This document shows positions 43,033-51,658 of a DNA stretch of 64,000 nucleotides, piece after piece (the stretch's first letter is position 1; each line of letters begins with the position of its first letter). Both the position numbers and the translations under genes were made by a program. This DNA is from Rhizobium ruizarguesonis (lineage in GTDB: Bacteria > Pseudomonadota > Alphaproteobacteria > Rhizobiales > Rhizobiaceae). The notes beneath the pieces were generated by a model. The model was not told the origin of the DNA. It did not search any database and worked only from the letters and a program-made list of their open reading frames with translations. The stretch spans positions 186,001 to 250,000 of the forward strand of contig NZ_PQIG01000122.1 in NCBI RefSeq assembly GCF_012349115.1, written 5' to 3'.

Positions 43033-43464
43033 ATGATGGGATTTGCAGTCATCGCCGACGTTCTCGGACTGCCCGCCAGGGAACCCGCATCGCGCTCAGC
43101 CTTTGGCCTGCTCTCCAGCATTGAGGAAGGCTTGCCGGTCAAGGCGCTTGATCGCATGGCGCTGCTTCTGGCGCCTGATGATACCCAGTTCAAATATAGG
43201 CTCGTTCCAAAGGCCACCTATGAGCGGCGCAAGTCCAAGCATCGGCTCTCCTCCGACGAGGGCATAAAGCTCGCCCGTCTGGCGCGCGTCTGGGGATCGG
43301 CGCTGGATGTCTGGCAGACCGAGACCGAGGCCCGCGATTTCCTGTTTCGGCCGCATGCAATGCTGGAGGACAGGCGGCCAATCGACGTGGTCATCCAGAG
43401 CGAGATCGGCGGCGAGCTCGTGCTCGATATTCTCGGAAGCCTGAAATACGGCAGCGCTGCGTGA
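43033..43464 (+). CDS. Xre/MbcA/ParS-type antitoxin (DUF2384)
   Basis: A 143-residue antitoxin. AAAGGAG precedes ATG 43033 (a second ATG follows directly). The N-terminal two thirds form an Xre-like helical domain (VKALDRMALLLAPDDTQFKY), and the C-terminal DUF2384 toxin-binding part has SSDEGIKLARLARVWGSALD and ARDFLFRPHAMLEDRRPIDV. It neutralises the RES toxin encoded next and, by family precedent, represses its own promoter at the 28-bp palindrome. Its stop overlaps the toxin GTG start by four bases. Confidence 0.9.
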   Translation: MMGFAVIADVLGLPAREPASRSAFGLLSSIEEGLPVKALDRMALLLAPDDTQFKYRLVPKATYERRKSKHRLSSDEGIKLARLARVWGSALDVWQTETEARDFLFRPHAMLEDRRPIDVVIQSEIGGELVLDILGSLKYGSAA

Positions 43465-43943
43465 GCGCACAGGTTCTTGACCGCACACTGACATCCGTCC
43501 GCATCGGAGATCCCAACGGAACCTATCCGATCTTCGACGCCACCGGCTCGACCATCGCGCCGGGACGGTGGAACACATCGGGCAGCCCGATCATCTACAC
43601 GAGCGAGCATTATTCGACGGCGCTGCTCGAAAAGCTCGTCCACGGCAGCGGGCGACTGCCACCCAACCAGCACTATGTCACCATCACCATACCGCGTGGG
43701 CTAAGCTACGAGGTCTTCACCGAGCCCGCGTTGCCCGGCTGGGACAGTATGCCGGCGAACGTCAGCAAGGATTTTGGCGAACGCTGGTGCCAGGAAAAAC
43801 GCAGCGCCATCCTGCTGGTCCCAAGCGTCGCCGCCCGCGTCGACCGCAACATATTGATCAATCCGACCCACCCGGAATTCCCATCGATCAGGGCGAGCCT
43901 CCACCAACCGGTCTTCTGGGATCGTCGCTTGTTCGGCATGTGA
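43461..43943 (+). CDS. RES-domain toxin (NAD-targeting/ADP-ribosyltransferase-like fold)
   Basis: A 160-residue toxin of the RES family, GTG start at 43461 coupled to the antitoxin stop. The expected active-site Arg, Tyr and Glu are present in PGRWNTSG (Arg36), IIYTSE (Tyr46) and ALLEKLVH (Glu57); PALPGWD and ILINPTHPEF are further family blocks. Characterised RES toxins deplete NAD or modify Prs. All key residues look intact, so the module is probably functional. Confidence 0.92.
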   Translation: MSAQVLDRTLTSVRIGDPNGTYPIFDATGSTIAPGRWNTSGSPIIYTSEHYSTALLEKLVHGSGRLPPNQHYVTITIPRGLSYEVFTEPALPGWDSMPANVSKDFGERWCQEKRSAILLVPSVAARVDRNILINPTHPEFPSIRASLHQPVFWDRRLFGM

Positions 43944-44129
43944 CGGGTTGCGGTGCAATCAACGTTTCCGCAGAGCAGATCAAAACGCCGGACAGATGAG
44001 GCTTGGTCAGCAGATCATGATGCTGCCACCAAATGCATCGATAGGAGCTCTCGGCCGACGTAGCCAAGGCCTTTATCCAATGGCACAGCAGGCCATTTTA
44101 AACGAGGAGGAGGTGGCTGCCTCGACTGC

Positions 44130-44536
44130 TCACGCGCCCGTCTCCCATGGATTTATCACCGCTGCGCCGGTATCGCCGAAATCGCCGACATTGCGAGTGA
44201 CGACAATCAGATCATGAACGATCGCGGTTGCGGCGATCAGCCCGTCGATATCGCCACGCGGCCGGATGGCGGCGATGCGGCCCCATTCGACGGCGATCTC
44301 GTCGGTCACCGGCAGGATCCGGTCGCCATGATCATAACGTAGCTTGCGCAGCCACTCGGTGAGATGCGCCGCGGTCTTCGGATCAGATTTCTGTTTGAGG
44401 GCAATTCCGCGCATGATCTGGCCAAGCTCAACGCACTCAGGTGGATGGTGAGCGGATCGACGGAGCGCAGCCACGAGACCGCCTGCGGCGTGCCGCGTCG
44501 CGCCTCCGAGACGATGTTGGTGTCGACCAGATACAT
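44130..44536 (-). pseudogene. Frameshifted VapC (PIN-domain) toxin
   Basis: The PIN N-terminus MYLVDTNIVSEARRGTPQAV begins at 44536. After about 38 codons (near 44421) the frame is lost, and the next frame continues QIMRGIALKQKSDPK to GDIDGLIAATAIVHDLIVVT and the C-terminus at 44130. One missing G in the TTGGCC stretch (TTGGGCC expected) would rejoin them into about 135 residues. Even then, the second catalytic acid, Glu in the usual LGEI-x-RG, reads Gln. The gene is therefore probably dead. Its start overlaps the antitoxin stop (TGATG). Confidence 0.85.
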
Positions 44537-44790
44537 CAGAGGGGGACGTCGCGGCTTGGCGTCTTGTTGCGTGCTTCGACCGCATCGGCGAACTCATCGT
44601 CCCAGGCGGGGCCACCGATCAGGTCGTCGACGAGCGTCGGCCTGCCGGCGCGCAGGGCGTCGTAGTCGCGGGCGGACAGAACGACGGCCGTGCGTTCGCC
44701 ACGCACGGTCACCACCTGCGGCCCTTCTTGTCGGGCCTTCTGCACGACCTTCGAAAATTGGTTTTTGGCGTCCTGTAGTTGCCATTCCAC
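44536..44790 (-). CDS. Phd/YefM-family antitoxin of the broken VapC
   Basis: An 84-residue antitoxin with the Phd DNA-binding N-terminus (WQLQDAKNQFSKVVQKARQE, VTVRGERTAVVLSARDYDAL) and an acidic C-terminal tail that should bind VapC. It is intact. A perfect palindrome (44803-44821) 13 bases upstream is its likely operator. Since its toxin is frameshifted, the antitoxin may now be an orphan that can still repress the locus or cross-neutralise related toxins. Confidence 0.9.
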   Translation of the reverse strand: MEWQLQDAKNQFSKVVQKARQEGPQVVTVRGERTAVVLSARDYDALRAGRPTLVDDLIGGPAWDDEFADAVEARNKTPSRDVPL

Positions 44791-44802
44791 CGAATCCGCT
44801 CC

Positions 44803-44821
44803 TAGCTAGACTGTCTAGCTA
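44803..44821. promoter_or_regulatory. Perfect palindromic operator upstream of the phd antitoxin gene
   Basis: TAGCTAGAC (44803-44811), central T, GTCTAGCTA (44813-44821): 9-bp arms, no mismatch, just before the antitoxin start, as expected for conditional cooperativity in phd-type operons. Confidence 0.75.
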
Positions 44822-44952
44822 TGTACGCGCAGAATGCTTGTGCGTAAACCGCGGGACGTTCCACAGAGTCCGGTTCTGCTATTAGGTGTCATAACGAAGC
44901 TCGACATCATTGTGTCGGCAACGGCGCTTGTCGGTCCTTCTGGAAGTCGCGA

Positions 44953-45939
44953 TCACGCCCTCAGCCGCGGCGAGCGGGCCATGAGCCGGGCGTAGGCGAT
45001 GGCCGAGAGCATGTTGACGTGGTTGGCCTTGCCGGTGCCGGCAATGTCGAAGGCGGTGCCGTGATCGACCGAGACGCGGTCGATCGGCAGACCAAGCGAG
45101 ACGTTGACCGCCGCGTCGAAGGCCACGAGCTTGATCGGGATATGGCCCTGGTCGTGATACTGGGCGATGACAAGATCGAAGGCGCCGTTATAGGCACGGG
45201 CGAAAACCGTATCGGCCGAGATCGGCCCGACGACGTCGATGCCCTTTGCCCGCGCCTGCTCGACGGCGGGTGCCAGAAATTCCATGTCCTCAGTGCCGAA
45301 CAGGCCGTTTTCGCCGCAATGGGGATTGAGGCCGGCAACGGCGATGCGCGCCTTGCGGCCGAGCCGCAGGAAATGATTGTGGCCGGCTTCGATTGTCGCC
45401 AGCACCCGCTCGGTCTTGGCGCGCTCGATCGCACCCTTCAGCGAGATATGGGTGGAGACGTGGATGGTGTTCAGCCGCTCGGAGGCAAGCAGCATGAAGG
45501 AGCTCTTCGACCCTGTGAGATGCGCGAGCAGCCCGGTATGGCCGTCATGGTGATGGCCGGCAAGGTTCATCGCCTCCTTGTTGATCGGCGCGGTGACGAT
45601 GACATCGGCTTCACCTGACATTGCGAGATCGACGGCGCGAGTGATATAGCGCACCGAGGCATCACCGGCGACGGGGCTGACCTTGCCGATCTCGGGTAGG
45701 GCCGCGCCGAGCGCGACCTCGTCGACGGCGATCCTGTCGTCACCGGGTGCATCGGCGGGCCCGAACCGCAGCCCGGCGCCGGTGACCCGGTCGGCGCGCT
45801 CCAGTGCTTCGACATTGCCGACGATGACGAAATCGCGGCGCTCCTCCCTTGGAAGGGCAGCCAAGGCCTTGACGATCACCTCGGGGCCGACACCAGCCGG
45901 ATCGCCGAGCGTCACAGCGACTTTCGCATTCCTGTCCAT
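44953..45939 (-). CDS. PdxA-family dehydrogenase, probably PdxA2 (acid-sugar phosphate)
   Basis: A 328-residue PdxA-fold enzyme: VTLGDPAGVGPEV at the N-terminus, VTAPINKEAMNLAGHHHDGHTG, metal-ligand histidines in HVSTH and QYHDQGHIP, and NVSLGLPIDRVSVDHGTAFDIAG. PdxA makes pyridoxine precursors; PdxA2 paralogues oxidise 4-phospho-threonate or -erythronate to DHAP and act with DUF1537 kinases. The same locus encodes such a kinase, which favours PdxA2. It starts 31 bases after the stop of the Fe-type alcohol dehydrogenase gene, so these two form one transcript. Confidence 0.88.
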   Translation of the reverse strand: MDRNAKVAVTLGDPAGVGPEVIVKALAALPREERRDFVIVGNVEALERADRVTGAGLRFGPADAPGDDRIAVDEVALGAALPEIGKVSPVAGDASVRYITRAVDLAMSGEADVIVTAPINKEAMNLAGHHHDGHTGLLAHLTGSKSSFMLLASERLNTIHVSTHISLKGAIERAKTERVLATIEAGHNHFLRLGRKARIAVAGLNPHCGENGLFGTEDMEFLAPAVEQARAKGIDVVGPISADTVFARAYNGAFDLVIAQYHDQGHIPIKLVAFDAAVNVSLGLPIDRVSVDHGTAFDIAGTGKANHVNMLSAIAYARLMARSPRLRA

Positions 45940-45970
45940 CGATCGAATTCCTTCTAAAAAACCTTACCGC

Positions 45971-47104
45971 TTAAAAGGCGGCCGCGTAAATCGCGCGAAT
46001 GTCGGCGCGAGAGAGATCGCGCGGATTGTTGTCGAGCAGACGGCGAATGGCAAAGGCGTCGTCAGCCATGGCGTCGAGATCGGTCTCCGGCACGCCGAGG
46101 CCGGAAAGCTTCATCTCGATGCCGAGTTCGCCGCAGAAAGCATAGGCCGCATCGAAGACGGATGTGATGTTCCCGGAGGTTTCACGCCCAAGCGCTTCCA
46201 TCACCGCCTTGGTTTTCTCAGGGGCGGACGGTGTATTAAAGGCGAGAACATGCGGGAAGATCAGCGCATTGGCCGCGCCGTGGGCGACATGCCAGCGTGT
46301 GCCGAGGGGATAGGCGAGCGCATGGCCGCCGGCGGTGTTGACCGGGCCGAGGCAGAAGCCGCCGTAAAGCGAGGCGAGCGACAGGCCGGCACGCGCCTCG
46401 GCGTCATTGCCATCCTTGACGGCGCGGGCGAGATATTTGCCGACGAGGCGCGTTCCCTCGATCGCATAGATGTCGACCATCGCATGGGCCTTGCGGTTGG
46501 TGAAGGCCTCGACGCAATGGGCCATGGCATCGACGCCGGTTGCCGCCGTCGTGCGGGCCGGGACGCTGAAGGTCAGGGCCGGATCGATGACGGCGATGTC
46601 GGCCAGCATATGCAGGCTTTCCACGGCAAGCTTTGCCATCGTCGCGGGATCGGTGACCAGCGCCCGGATGCCGGCCTCGCTGCCGGTGCCCGATGTCGTT
46701 GGCACCTGGGCGAGCGCCACCTTGCGCGGCCCATGCACCTTGTTCGGCCCAACGACCTCGTGCAGCGTCTGGGCGGAGCCGGCAAGCACGGCGGCAAGTT
46801 TTGCCAGGTCCATGGCGCTGCCGCCGCCGAAGCCGACGATCAGTTCGGCATCCGCGGCGTTTGCCGCCGCCAGGACTTTTTCGAGATTGGCCGTATCCGG
46901 TTCAGGCGTCACTTCGGCAAAGACCGCAACCTCGCCCTTCAGCTCCAGCACGTCGATGCGCGAAGCGTTGAAGGCATCCGAGATGACGAGTGTGCGCCGA
47001 TAGCCCTTTTCATCAGCCCACTTGCCGAGCTTTCCCGCCGTGCCGACGCCGAATTCGATCAGATGCGGCCGAACTATCGTGATCGGCGAATCCAAGCTGG
47101 CCAT
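45971..47104 (-). CDS. Iron-containing alcohol dehydrogenase (class III)
   Basis: A 377-residue NAD(P)-dependent enzyme. GGGAGGA precedes ATG 47104. NAD-binding GGGSAMDLAK, QVPTTSGTGSEAG, and the metal histidines in DAMAHCVEAF and WHVAHGAANAL fit the Fe-ADH family. Relatives reduce lactaldehyde, succinic semialdehyde or hydroxyacid semialdehydes. In this island it could oxidise or reduce a C4 or C3 intermediate from the acid-sugar route. Confidence 0.9.
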   Translation of the reverse strand: MASLDSPITIVRPHLIEFGVGTAGKLGKWADEKGYRRTLVISDAFNASRIDVLELKGEVAVFAEVTPEPDTANLEKVLAAANAADAELIVGFGGGSAMDLAKLAAVLAGSAQTLHEVVGPNKVHGPRKVALAQVPTTSGTGSEAGIRALVTDPATMAKLAVESLHMLADIAVIDPALTFSVPARTTAATGVDAMAHCVEAFTNRKAHAMVDIYAIEGTRLVGKYLARAVKDGNDAEARAGLSLASLYGGFCLGPVNTAGGHALAYPLGTRWHVAHGAANALIFPHVLAFNTPSAPEKTKAVMEALGRETSGNITSVFDAAYAFCGELGIEMKLSGLGVPETDLDAMADDAFAIRRLLDNNPRDLSRADIRAIYAAAF

Positions 47105-47462
47105 GAACCAGTCCTCCCTGCAAGATCTTGCGGCACTATCGTCGCCCTCTTTAATGTAAAGTTGTAAGCTGATTGTCAAGCCAGCATTCCAGCGAGCGGA
47201 ATTTTTTATCATCCGATGTGCGCTCGGTCGTGCGCTTTAAGGCGGCGTTGCACGCTCGTATCGATAAAGATATCAGCGTGTTATGAAATATGTGACGATG
47301 AAAAAGGCATGTCAGACACAGCTGGTCATCATCTGTGCGGCGGCGGTGATTAATCCGACCCTGTTGTCAATTTTCCTGTCAGCAATTCCACAGCCGCTGT
47401 GATCCTGCATCCTTTCGCACGTGAGCGGATGCAGGTTTACAATTTTCCGGCTGCCGCTTTAT
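47105..47462. other. Gap between Fe-ADH start and sialidase-like stop
   Basis: About 360 bases carrying the Fe-ADH promoter. A perfect hairpin (CCTGCATCC 47404-47412, GGATGCAGG 47427-47435) lies just beyond the sialidase-like stop and may end that transcript. TTGTCAAG at 47173-47180 matches a half-site of the palindrome at 49684-49702. Confidence 0.5.
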
Positions 47463-48650
47463 TTACGGCAGGAATTGCGGGGCGAGGCTGATATGTTTGA
47501 TGGCTCGCCGGTAGTAGGTGTAGGCAATATGGAGCGTGCCGTCACCGCCCTGGACGATCGACGGATAAGAGAATTCGCGGTTCAGCGAATCCTTCGAATT
47601 GTTGCTGAGACAGAAGCCGTCGCCGGTGTCGAGATCGATGCGATGCGCAAAGCTCCTGCCGCCATCCCTTGATATTGCCAGGCTCAGCGGCGCACGCGGC
47701 ACACCCCAGACGGCCTTGCGTGCGCTGTTATCGGCAACGACGGCGGTCTCTCCAGCCTCGCCACCCTCGATTTCGTCATAAAGAGACTGGCGCCGTGCAT
47801 CCGACATGGCGGCATTCGAATGGTTGTAAACCATTGCGATTGCTCCGTCATTCAGGATTGTGGCCTGGATCGAGGAGTTGTTGTTCGGCAATTCGGCGGG
47901 CTCGGGCGCACTCCAGACCTCGCCGCCATTGGAGGATCGGCTGGACAGGATGTTTTCGGCGAAACGGTTGCGGTAGAAGGCGATCATCTCGTCGCCGCCA
48001 AGCGGCAGGATGTTCATATGCACCGCGCCGATACTGTCTGGAATATCGCGCATCTGCCAGCTCGCGCCGCCATCACGCGACATCAGCACCGCAGCCGTAT
48101 CGGCATCGCCGCTCCAGCGCTGGCCGTTCAGGCCAACGCAGCGAAAGACCGGAAGCAGCCAGTCGCCCCTGCCATTGACGACGATCTGCTGGCGAACAAA
48201 GGTGCCGGGGCTGTCGCAGAGGATACGAACCGGGCCGAAGGTCTGGCCGCCATCGCCTGAAATCCGGCATTTGACAACTGAACCGTCCTGATTTCCGGAA
48301 GTCTGCGAGGTATAGAGCAGCCATATCCTTCCGTCTGGAGCGTTGAAAATCAACGGGTTCTGTTCGGATTTCTCTGGGTCGTCGCTCATCTTTTCCGGCA
48401 CGGACCAGCGCTCGGAGCCCGGCGCCAGCCGCGACATGTAAATCGAGATATCACCCATGCCCTCCATCGTGCCGCCGAACCAGACGCAGGTCAGCGTGCC
48501 GTCGGGCAGAAAGGCGAGATTTGCGGCATGGTTCTGGATGCAGGGGGAGGGCAGATAGGCATCTGCGCGGCCCCCGACAGTCGGGTGAGGAGCGATGGCC
48601 CCGGTCATCAGGGCCGGAACGGCTTCCGGAGGCAGGCCGGTAAAACTCAT
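47463..48650 (-). CDS. Sialidase-like (BNR/Asp-box) protein, apparently cytoplasmic
   Basis: A 395-residue six-bladed propeller protein. At least four Asp-box motifs are visible: SGDGGQTF, SRDGGASW, SSNGGEVW and SRDGGRSF, at regular spacing. SYPSIVQGGDGTLHIAYTY near the C-terminus is the conserved last blade. No signal peptide is present (MSFTGLPPEAVPAL start, GGAGATCC upstream), which is unusual for true sialidases. It starts 11 bases after the stop of the DapA-family lyase gene and is co-transcribed with it. A hydrolase or lactonase on an imported acidic sugar is a reasonable guess. Confidence 0.85.
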   Translation of the reverse strand: MSFTGLPPEAVPALMTGAIAPHPTVGGRADAYLPSPCIQNHAANLAFLPDGTLTCVWFGGTMEGMGDISIYMSRLAPGSERWSVPEKMSDDPEKSEQNPLIFNAPDGRIWLLYTSQTSGNQDGSVVKCRISGDGGQTFGPVRILCDSPGTFVRQQIVVNGRGDWLLPVFRCVGLNGQRWSGDADTAAVLMSRDGGASWQMRDIPDSIGAVHMNILPLGGDEMIAFYRNRFAENILSSRSSNGGEVWSAPEPAELPNNNSSIQATILNDGAIAMVYNHSNAAMSDARRQSLYDEIEGGEAGETAVVADNSARKAVWGVPRAPLSLAISRDGGRSFAHRIDLDTGDGFCLSNNSKDSLNREFSYPSIVQGGDGTLHIAYTYYRRAIKHISLAPQFLP

Positions 48651-48661
48651 GACGGATCTCC

Positions 48662-49567
48662 TCAAGGCAGCTTGGCATAGCTTTCGGCGAGTGCTGCATA
48701 GTCGGCATCGCCGAGCGGCATCAGCGGCGCGCGTGTGCGCTTCCAGGCGGGATTGCCGGTCTTCAGCCCCACCATTGCCTTGATGGTCGGGATCTGGACG
48801 TAGGAATTGGAAAGCGTTCGATAGGCGTTGATGCGCGCTTGCGCCGCTTCGACATCGGCGGCGCGCGCCTCGTCGTGGACATGGTCGTAGACGGTGCGCA
48901 GCGATTTCGCCACGAGATTGGAGGTCGCGGTGATGCAGCCGGCACCGCCCGCTTTCAGCAACGGCAGCAGTAGCGGATCGGCACCCGCCAGCACCGAAAA
49001 ACCTGGATAGGCGGCGATGATCGCCTGCATGTTGTTGAAATCACCGGCAGATTCCTTTATGCCGACGACCGTTTCCGGGAAGGCCGCAATCAGGCGCCCG
49101 ATCAGCGGAATGGAAAGCGGAACGCCTGAGACCTGCGGAATATGATAGAGGATGACCTGCAGCCGCGTGTCGGCGACCTTTTCCAGCACCTGCGAATAGG
49201 CGGCGAAGAGGCCGTCGTCGGAGACACCCTTGTAGTAGAAGGGTGGCAGCATCACCACCTTGGTGACACCAAGCGACAGCGCGTGCCGGGTGAGTTCCAC
49301 AGTCTCGGGAATGGCGACGACGCCGGTGCCCGGCAAAAGCCTGTCGGCAGGAATGCCGGCCTTCAGTGCTGCTTCCAGAATGGCGCGGCGCTCGGCTCCG
49401 GAGAAGGAATTGGCCTCGCCCGTCGTGCCGAGCAGCGCCACGCCATGGCATCCCTCGGCCAGCAACTGCCGGCAATGGTCGGTGAAAAGGGCGAAATCCG
49501 GCCTATTGTCTGCCGTCAGCGGCGTTGCGGAGGCGCTGAAAACGCCGGTAATCCTGTGCTGGCTCAT
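48662..49567 (-). CDS. Dihydrodipicolinate synthase/N-acetylneuraminate lyase family aldolase
   Basis: A 301-residue TIM-barrel Schiff-base aldolase. AGGAGGGCGG precedes ATG 49567. The substrate-carboxylate motif GTTGE is at 47-51, the catalytic Tyr141 in LYHIP and the Schiff-base Lys171 in GIKES. Family members cleave or form 2-keto acids (dihydrodipicolinate, sialic acid, 2-keto-3-deoxygluconate). Together with a sialidase-like gene this resembles a sialic- or ulosonic-acid route, but no NanE, NanK or NanT equivalent is present. First gene of a minus-strand operon, divergent from the ABC importer. Confidence 0.88.
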   Translation of the reverse strand: MSQHRITGVFSASATPLTADNRPDFALFTDHCRQLLAEGCHGVALLGTTGEANSFSGAERRAILEAALKAGIPADRLLPGTGVVAIPETVELTRHALSLGVTKVVMLPPFYYKGVSDDGLFAAYSQVLEKVADTRLQVILYHIPQVSGVPLSIPLIGRLIAAFPETVVGIKESAGDFNNMQAIIAAYPGFSVLAGADPLLLPLLKAGGAGCITATSNLVAKSLRTVYDHVHDEARAADVEAAQARINAYRTLSNSYVQIPTIKAMVGLKTGNPAWKRTRAPLMPLGDADYAALAESYAKLP

Positions 49568-49894
49568 TTCCGCCCTCCTCGGCGCGTCCTGTCTTGCCGA
49601 TCCGTGTTCGAACCGGGGGCTGCGCGTTCCAATTGTCATCCGTCTGTCGCGATGGAGTGCAAAGAACTTTTATATTGCCGCGCTTTTGTCAAGAAGACAA
49701 AATGCCGTGACCCCGCTGCAAAAAGTTATCTATCTGTTATAACTTATATATTTTCAGGAGAAAATTTTGTTCGAACTGAAAATGCGATTTTTTGTTGACA
49801 TATTTACAATAACGAGAGAACGATACGGAACGGATTGTGCTGCGCCTGGCAGGTGCAGGGAGAGCGCTGCCGAATTCACTCTGGGAGGAATGCC
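49568..49894. other. Divergent promoter region of the catabolic island
   Basis: About 330 AT-rich bases between the lyase gene and the importer gene. It contains the palindrome at 49684-49702 and a TTGACA (49795-49800 region) that may be a -35 element for the importer operon. No gene is supported. Confidence 0.5.
49684..49702. promoter_or_regulatory. Candidate GntR (FCD) operator in the divergent promoter region
   Basis: Perfect inverted repeat TTTTGTC (49684-49690), AAGAA spacer, GACAAAA (49696-49702). TTGTC-n-GACAA symmetry fits FCD-type GntR regulators, and such a regulator closes the importer operon (56656). Confidence 0.5.
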
Positions 49895-51529
49895 ATGTCT
49901 GATCAATCGGATAAAACCAATATATCACGCCGTAACGCGCTGAAGCTCGGCCTTGCAGCCGGCGTCGGCCTCACCGTATTCGGGATGAATGCCCGCATCG
50001 TCATGGCCGATGAAGGCCAGGTCCTGAAGGTCGCAAATCCGGCCTTCGACCAGGACTGGTCGCCGCTGCGCGGCGGCGGCAGAACCTTCCGCTGGAATTC
50101 CATCTGGTGGGCATCGCCGATGTATTTCGACAGCGAAGGCAATATCAAGCCCTACGTCTTCACCAGCTGGGAATCGGCCGACAACACCGTATGGACCTTC
50201 AAGATCGATCCGAAGGCTGTCTTCTCCGACGGCAGCAAGATCACCTCGGCCGATGTCAAGGGATCGTGGGAAGTCTCCTCGATGCCGAACACCAAGAACC
50301 AGCGCGCCGACCAGGTGCTGAGCAGGGTCAAGGGTTACGCCGAAATCGCCGCCGGCTCCGGCAACGAACTGACCGGTGTCGCGACACCCGACGAAGGAAC
50401 GGTCGTCGTGACGCTGGCTGCTGCAGACCCGATCTTCTTCATGCGCCTGGCAAACCATATCGCGCCGATCACCAAGGCGTCGCAGTCGCGCGGCAGCGAC
50501 GGCGAGGAGATCATCGATTGGTACAAGCCTGACAGTAAGCCGGTCTTCTCGGGTCCGTTCAAACTCACCAGCATCGACATCGATGCCGGCAAACTCTCCT
50601 TCGAGCCGAATGAGAACTTCTTCGGACCGAAGCCAAAGCTTGCCCGTATCGATATCACCTCGATCGAGGACAATGTCACCGCGACGTCGCTGATCAAGTC
50701 GGGCGAGTTTAACGCCCATACCGAACTGATCACCTCGACCATCATCCAGGATCTCGGCCCGGAATTTTCCGCAGGCCCGCTGATCCCGACCAGCCAGCAC
50801 TTCTGGTTCAACATCTCCCGTGCGCCGATGGACGATCCGAAGGTTCGTCAGGCGCTGATCATGGCCGTCGATCGCGATGGCCTGTTCAAGGCTTCCTATC
50901 CCGACGGGCCGCACAAGAAGGCGGACCAGATCCTCAACTCGGTCCCAGGTGCGGAGAATTCCGGCTTCGAGCCCTATCCCTACGATCCGGCGGCTGCCAA
51001 GAAGCTGCTTGCGGAATCGACCTATGGCGGCCCGGAGCGCCTGCCGAAGATCCTGTTCGTCGGCATCTCGGGGCCAGCCATTCAGGCTGCCGCCCAGTTC
51101 ATTGCCGAGCAGTGGCGCCAGAATCTCGGCATCACTGCCGTCGACATGAAGCCGCAGCAAGATTCCTATGCGGGTCCGGATCAGAACTCGGTCCAGATCT
51201 TCCGCGACGACGTCGGCACCCGCGTGCCGGATGCCGTCTCCTATCTGGCGGGCAGCATCGCCTCGACCTCGTCGAACGCGCAGAACAAGCTCGGCGGATA
51301 CAAGAACGACAAGGTCGACAGTGCCCTTGCCGAGGCAACGACCAAGGCTGCGGATGATCCGCAGCGCATTGCTCTCGCCCAGGAAGCCCAGAAGGCGTTC
51401 CGCGAGGATTGGGCCTTCATTCCATGGTATTCTCAGGCGATGTCGCGCTGGGCCACCAAGGACGTCAAGGGCCTGGAAAAGAACCTTGACTGGCAGGTCG
51501 TCGAACCGTGGAACATTTCCATCGGTTGA
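49895..51529 (+). CDS. Peptide-type ABC substrate-binding protein (SBP_bac_5), Tat signal
   Basis: A 544-residue extracytoplasmic binding protein of the DppA/OppA cluster. The start MSDQSDKTNISRRNALKLGL carries twin arginines (12-13), suggesting Tat export. CTGGGAGGA lies six bases before ATG 49895. Blocks such as FKIDPKAVFSDGSKITSADV, and FNISRAPMDDPKVRQALIMA are typical. This cluster also imports oligosaccharides, nickel, heme and opines, and the downstream acid-sugar kinase argues for a carbohydrate or conjugate rather than a peptide. Confidence 0.92.
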   Translation: MSDQSDKTNISRRNALKLGLAAGVGLTVFGMNARIVMADEGQVLKVANPAFDQDWSPLRGGGRTFRWNSIWWASPMYFDSEGNIKPYVFTSWESADNTVWTFKIDPKAVFSDGSKITSADVKGSWEVSSMPNTKNQRADQVLSRVKGYAEIAAGSGNELTGVATPDEGTVVVTLAAADPIFFMRLANHIAPITKASQSRGSDGEEIIDWYKPDSKPVFSGPFKLTSIDIDAGKLSFEPNENFFGPKPKLARIDITSIEDNVTATSLIKSGEFNAHTELITSTIIQDLGPEFSAGPLIPTSQHFWFNISRAPMDDPKVRQALIMAVDRDGLFKASYPDGPHKKADQILNSVPGAENSGFEPYPYDPAAAKKLLAESTYGGPERLPKILFVGISGPAIQAAAQFIAEQWRQNLGITAVDMKPQQDSYAGPDQNSVQIFRDDVGTRVPDAVSYLAGSIASTSSNAQNKLGGYKNDKVDSALAEATTKAADDPQRIALAQEAQKAFREDWAFIPWYSQAMSRWATKDVKGLEKNLDWQVVEPWNISIG

Positions 51530-51658
51530 TCGGCGGAAACCGTCCCTGTCGGCAATAAACCGCGCGAAGGCCGCAAGGCCTTCGCGCAAGTTTCAAGAAG
51601 AAGAGATGCGATCGCAGCCAAAAGCGGGAACGCATCGAACAACAGGTGGGAGGTGGCC

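Noticed and set aside
45683..47167. Long plus-strand frame (494 codons)
   Set aside because: Antisense to the Fe-ADH and pdxA-like genes, which have clear motifs and ribosome-binding sites.
49925..51589. Minus-strand frame of 554 codons
   Set aside because: Shadow of the Dpp-type binding protein gene.
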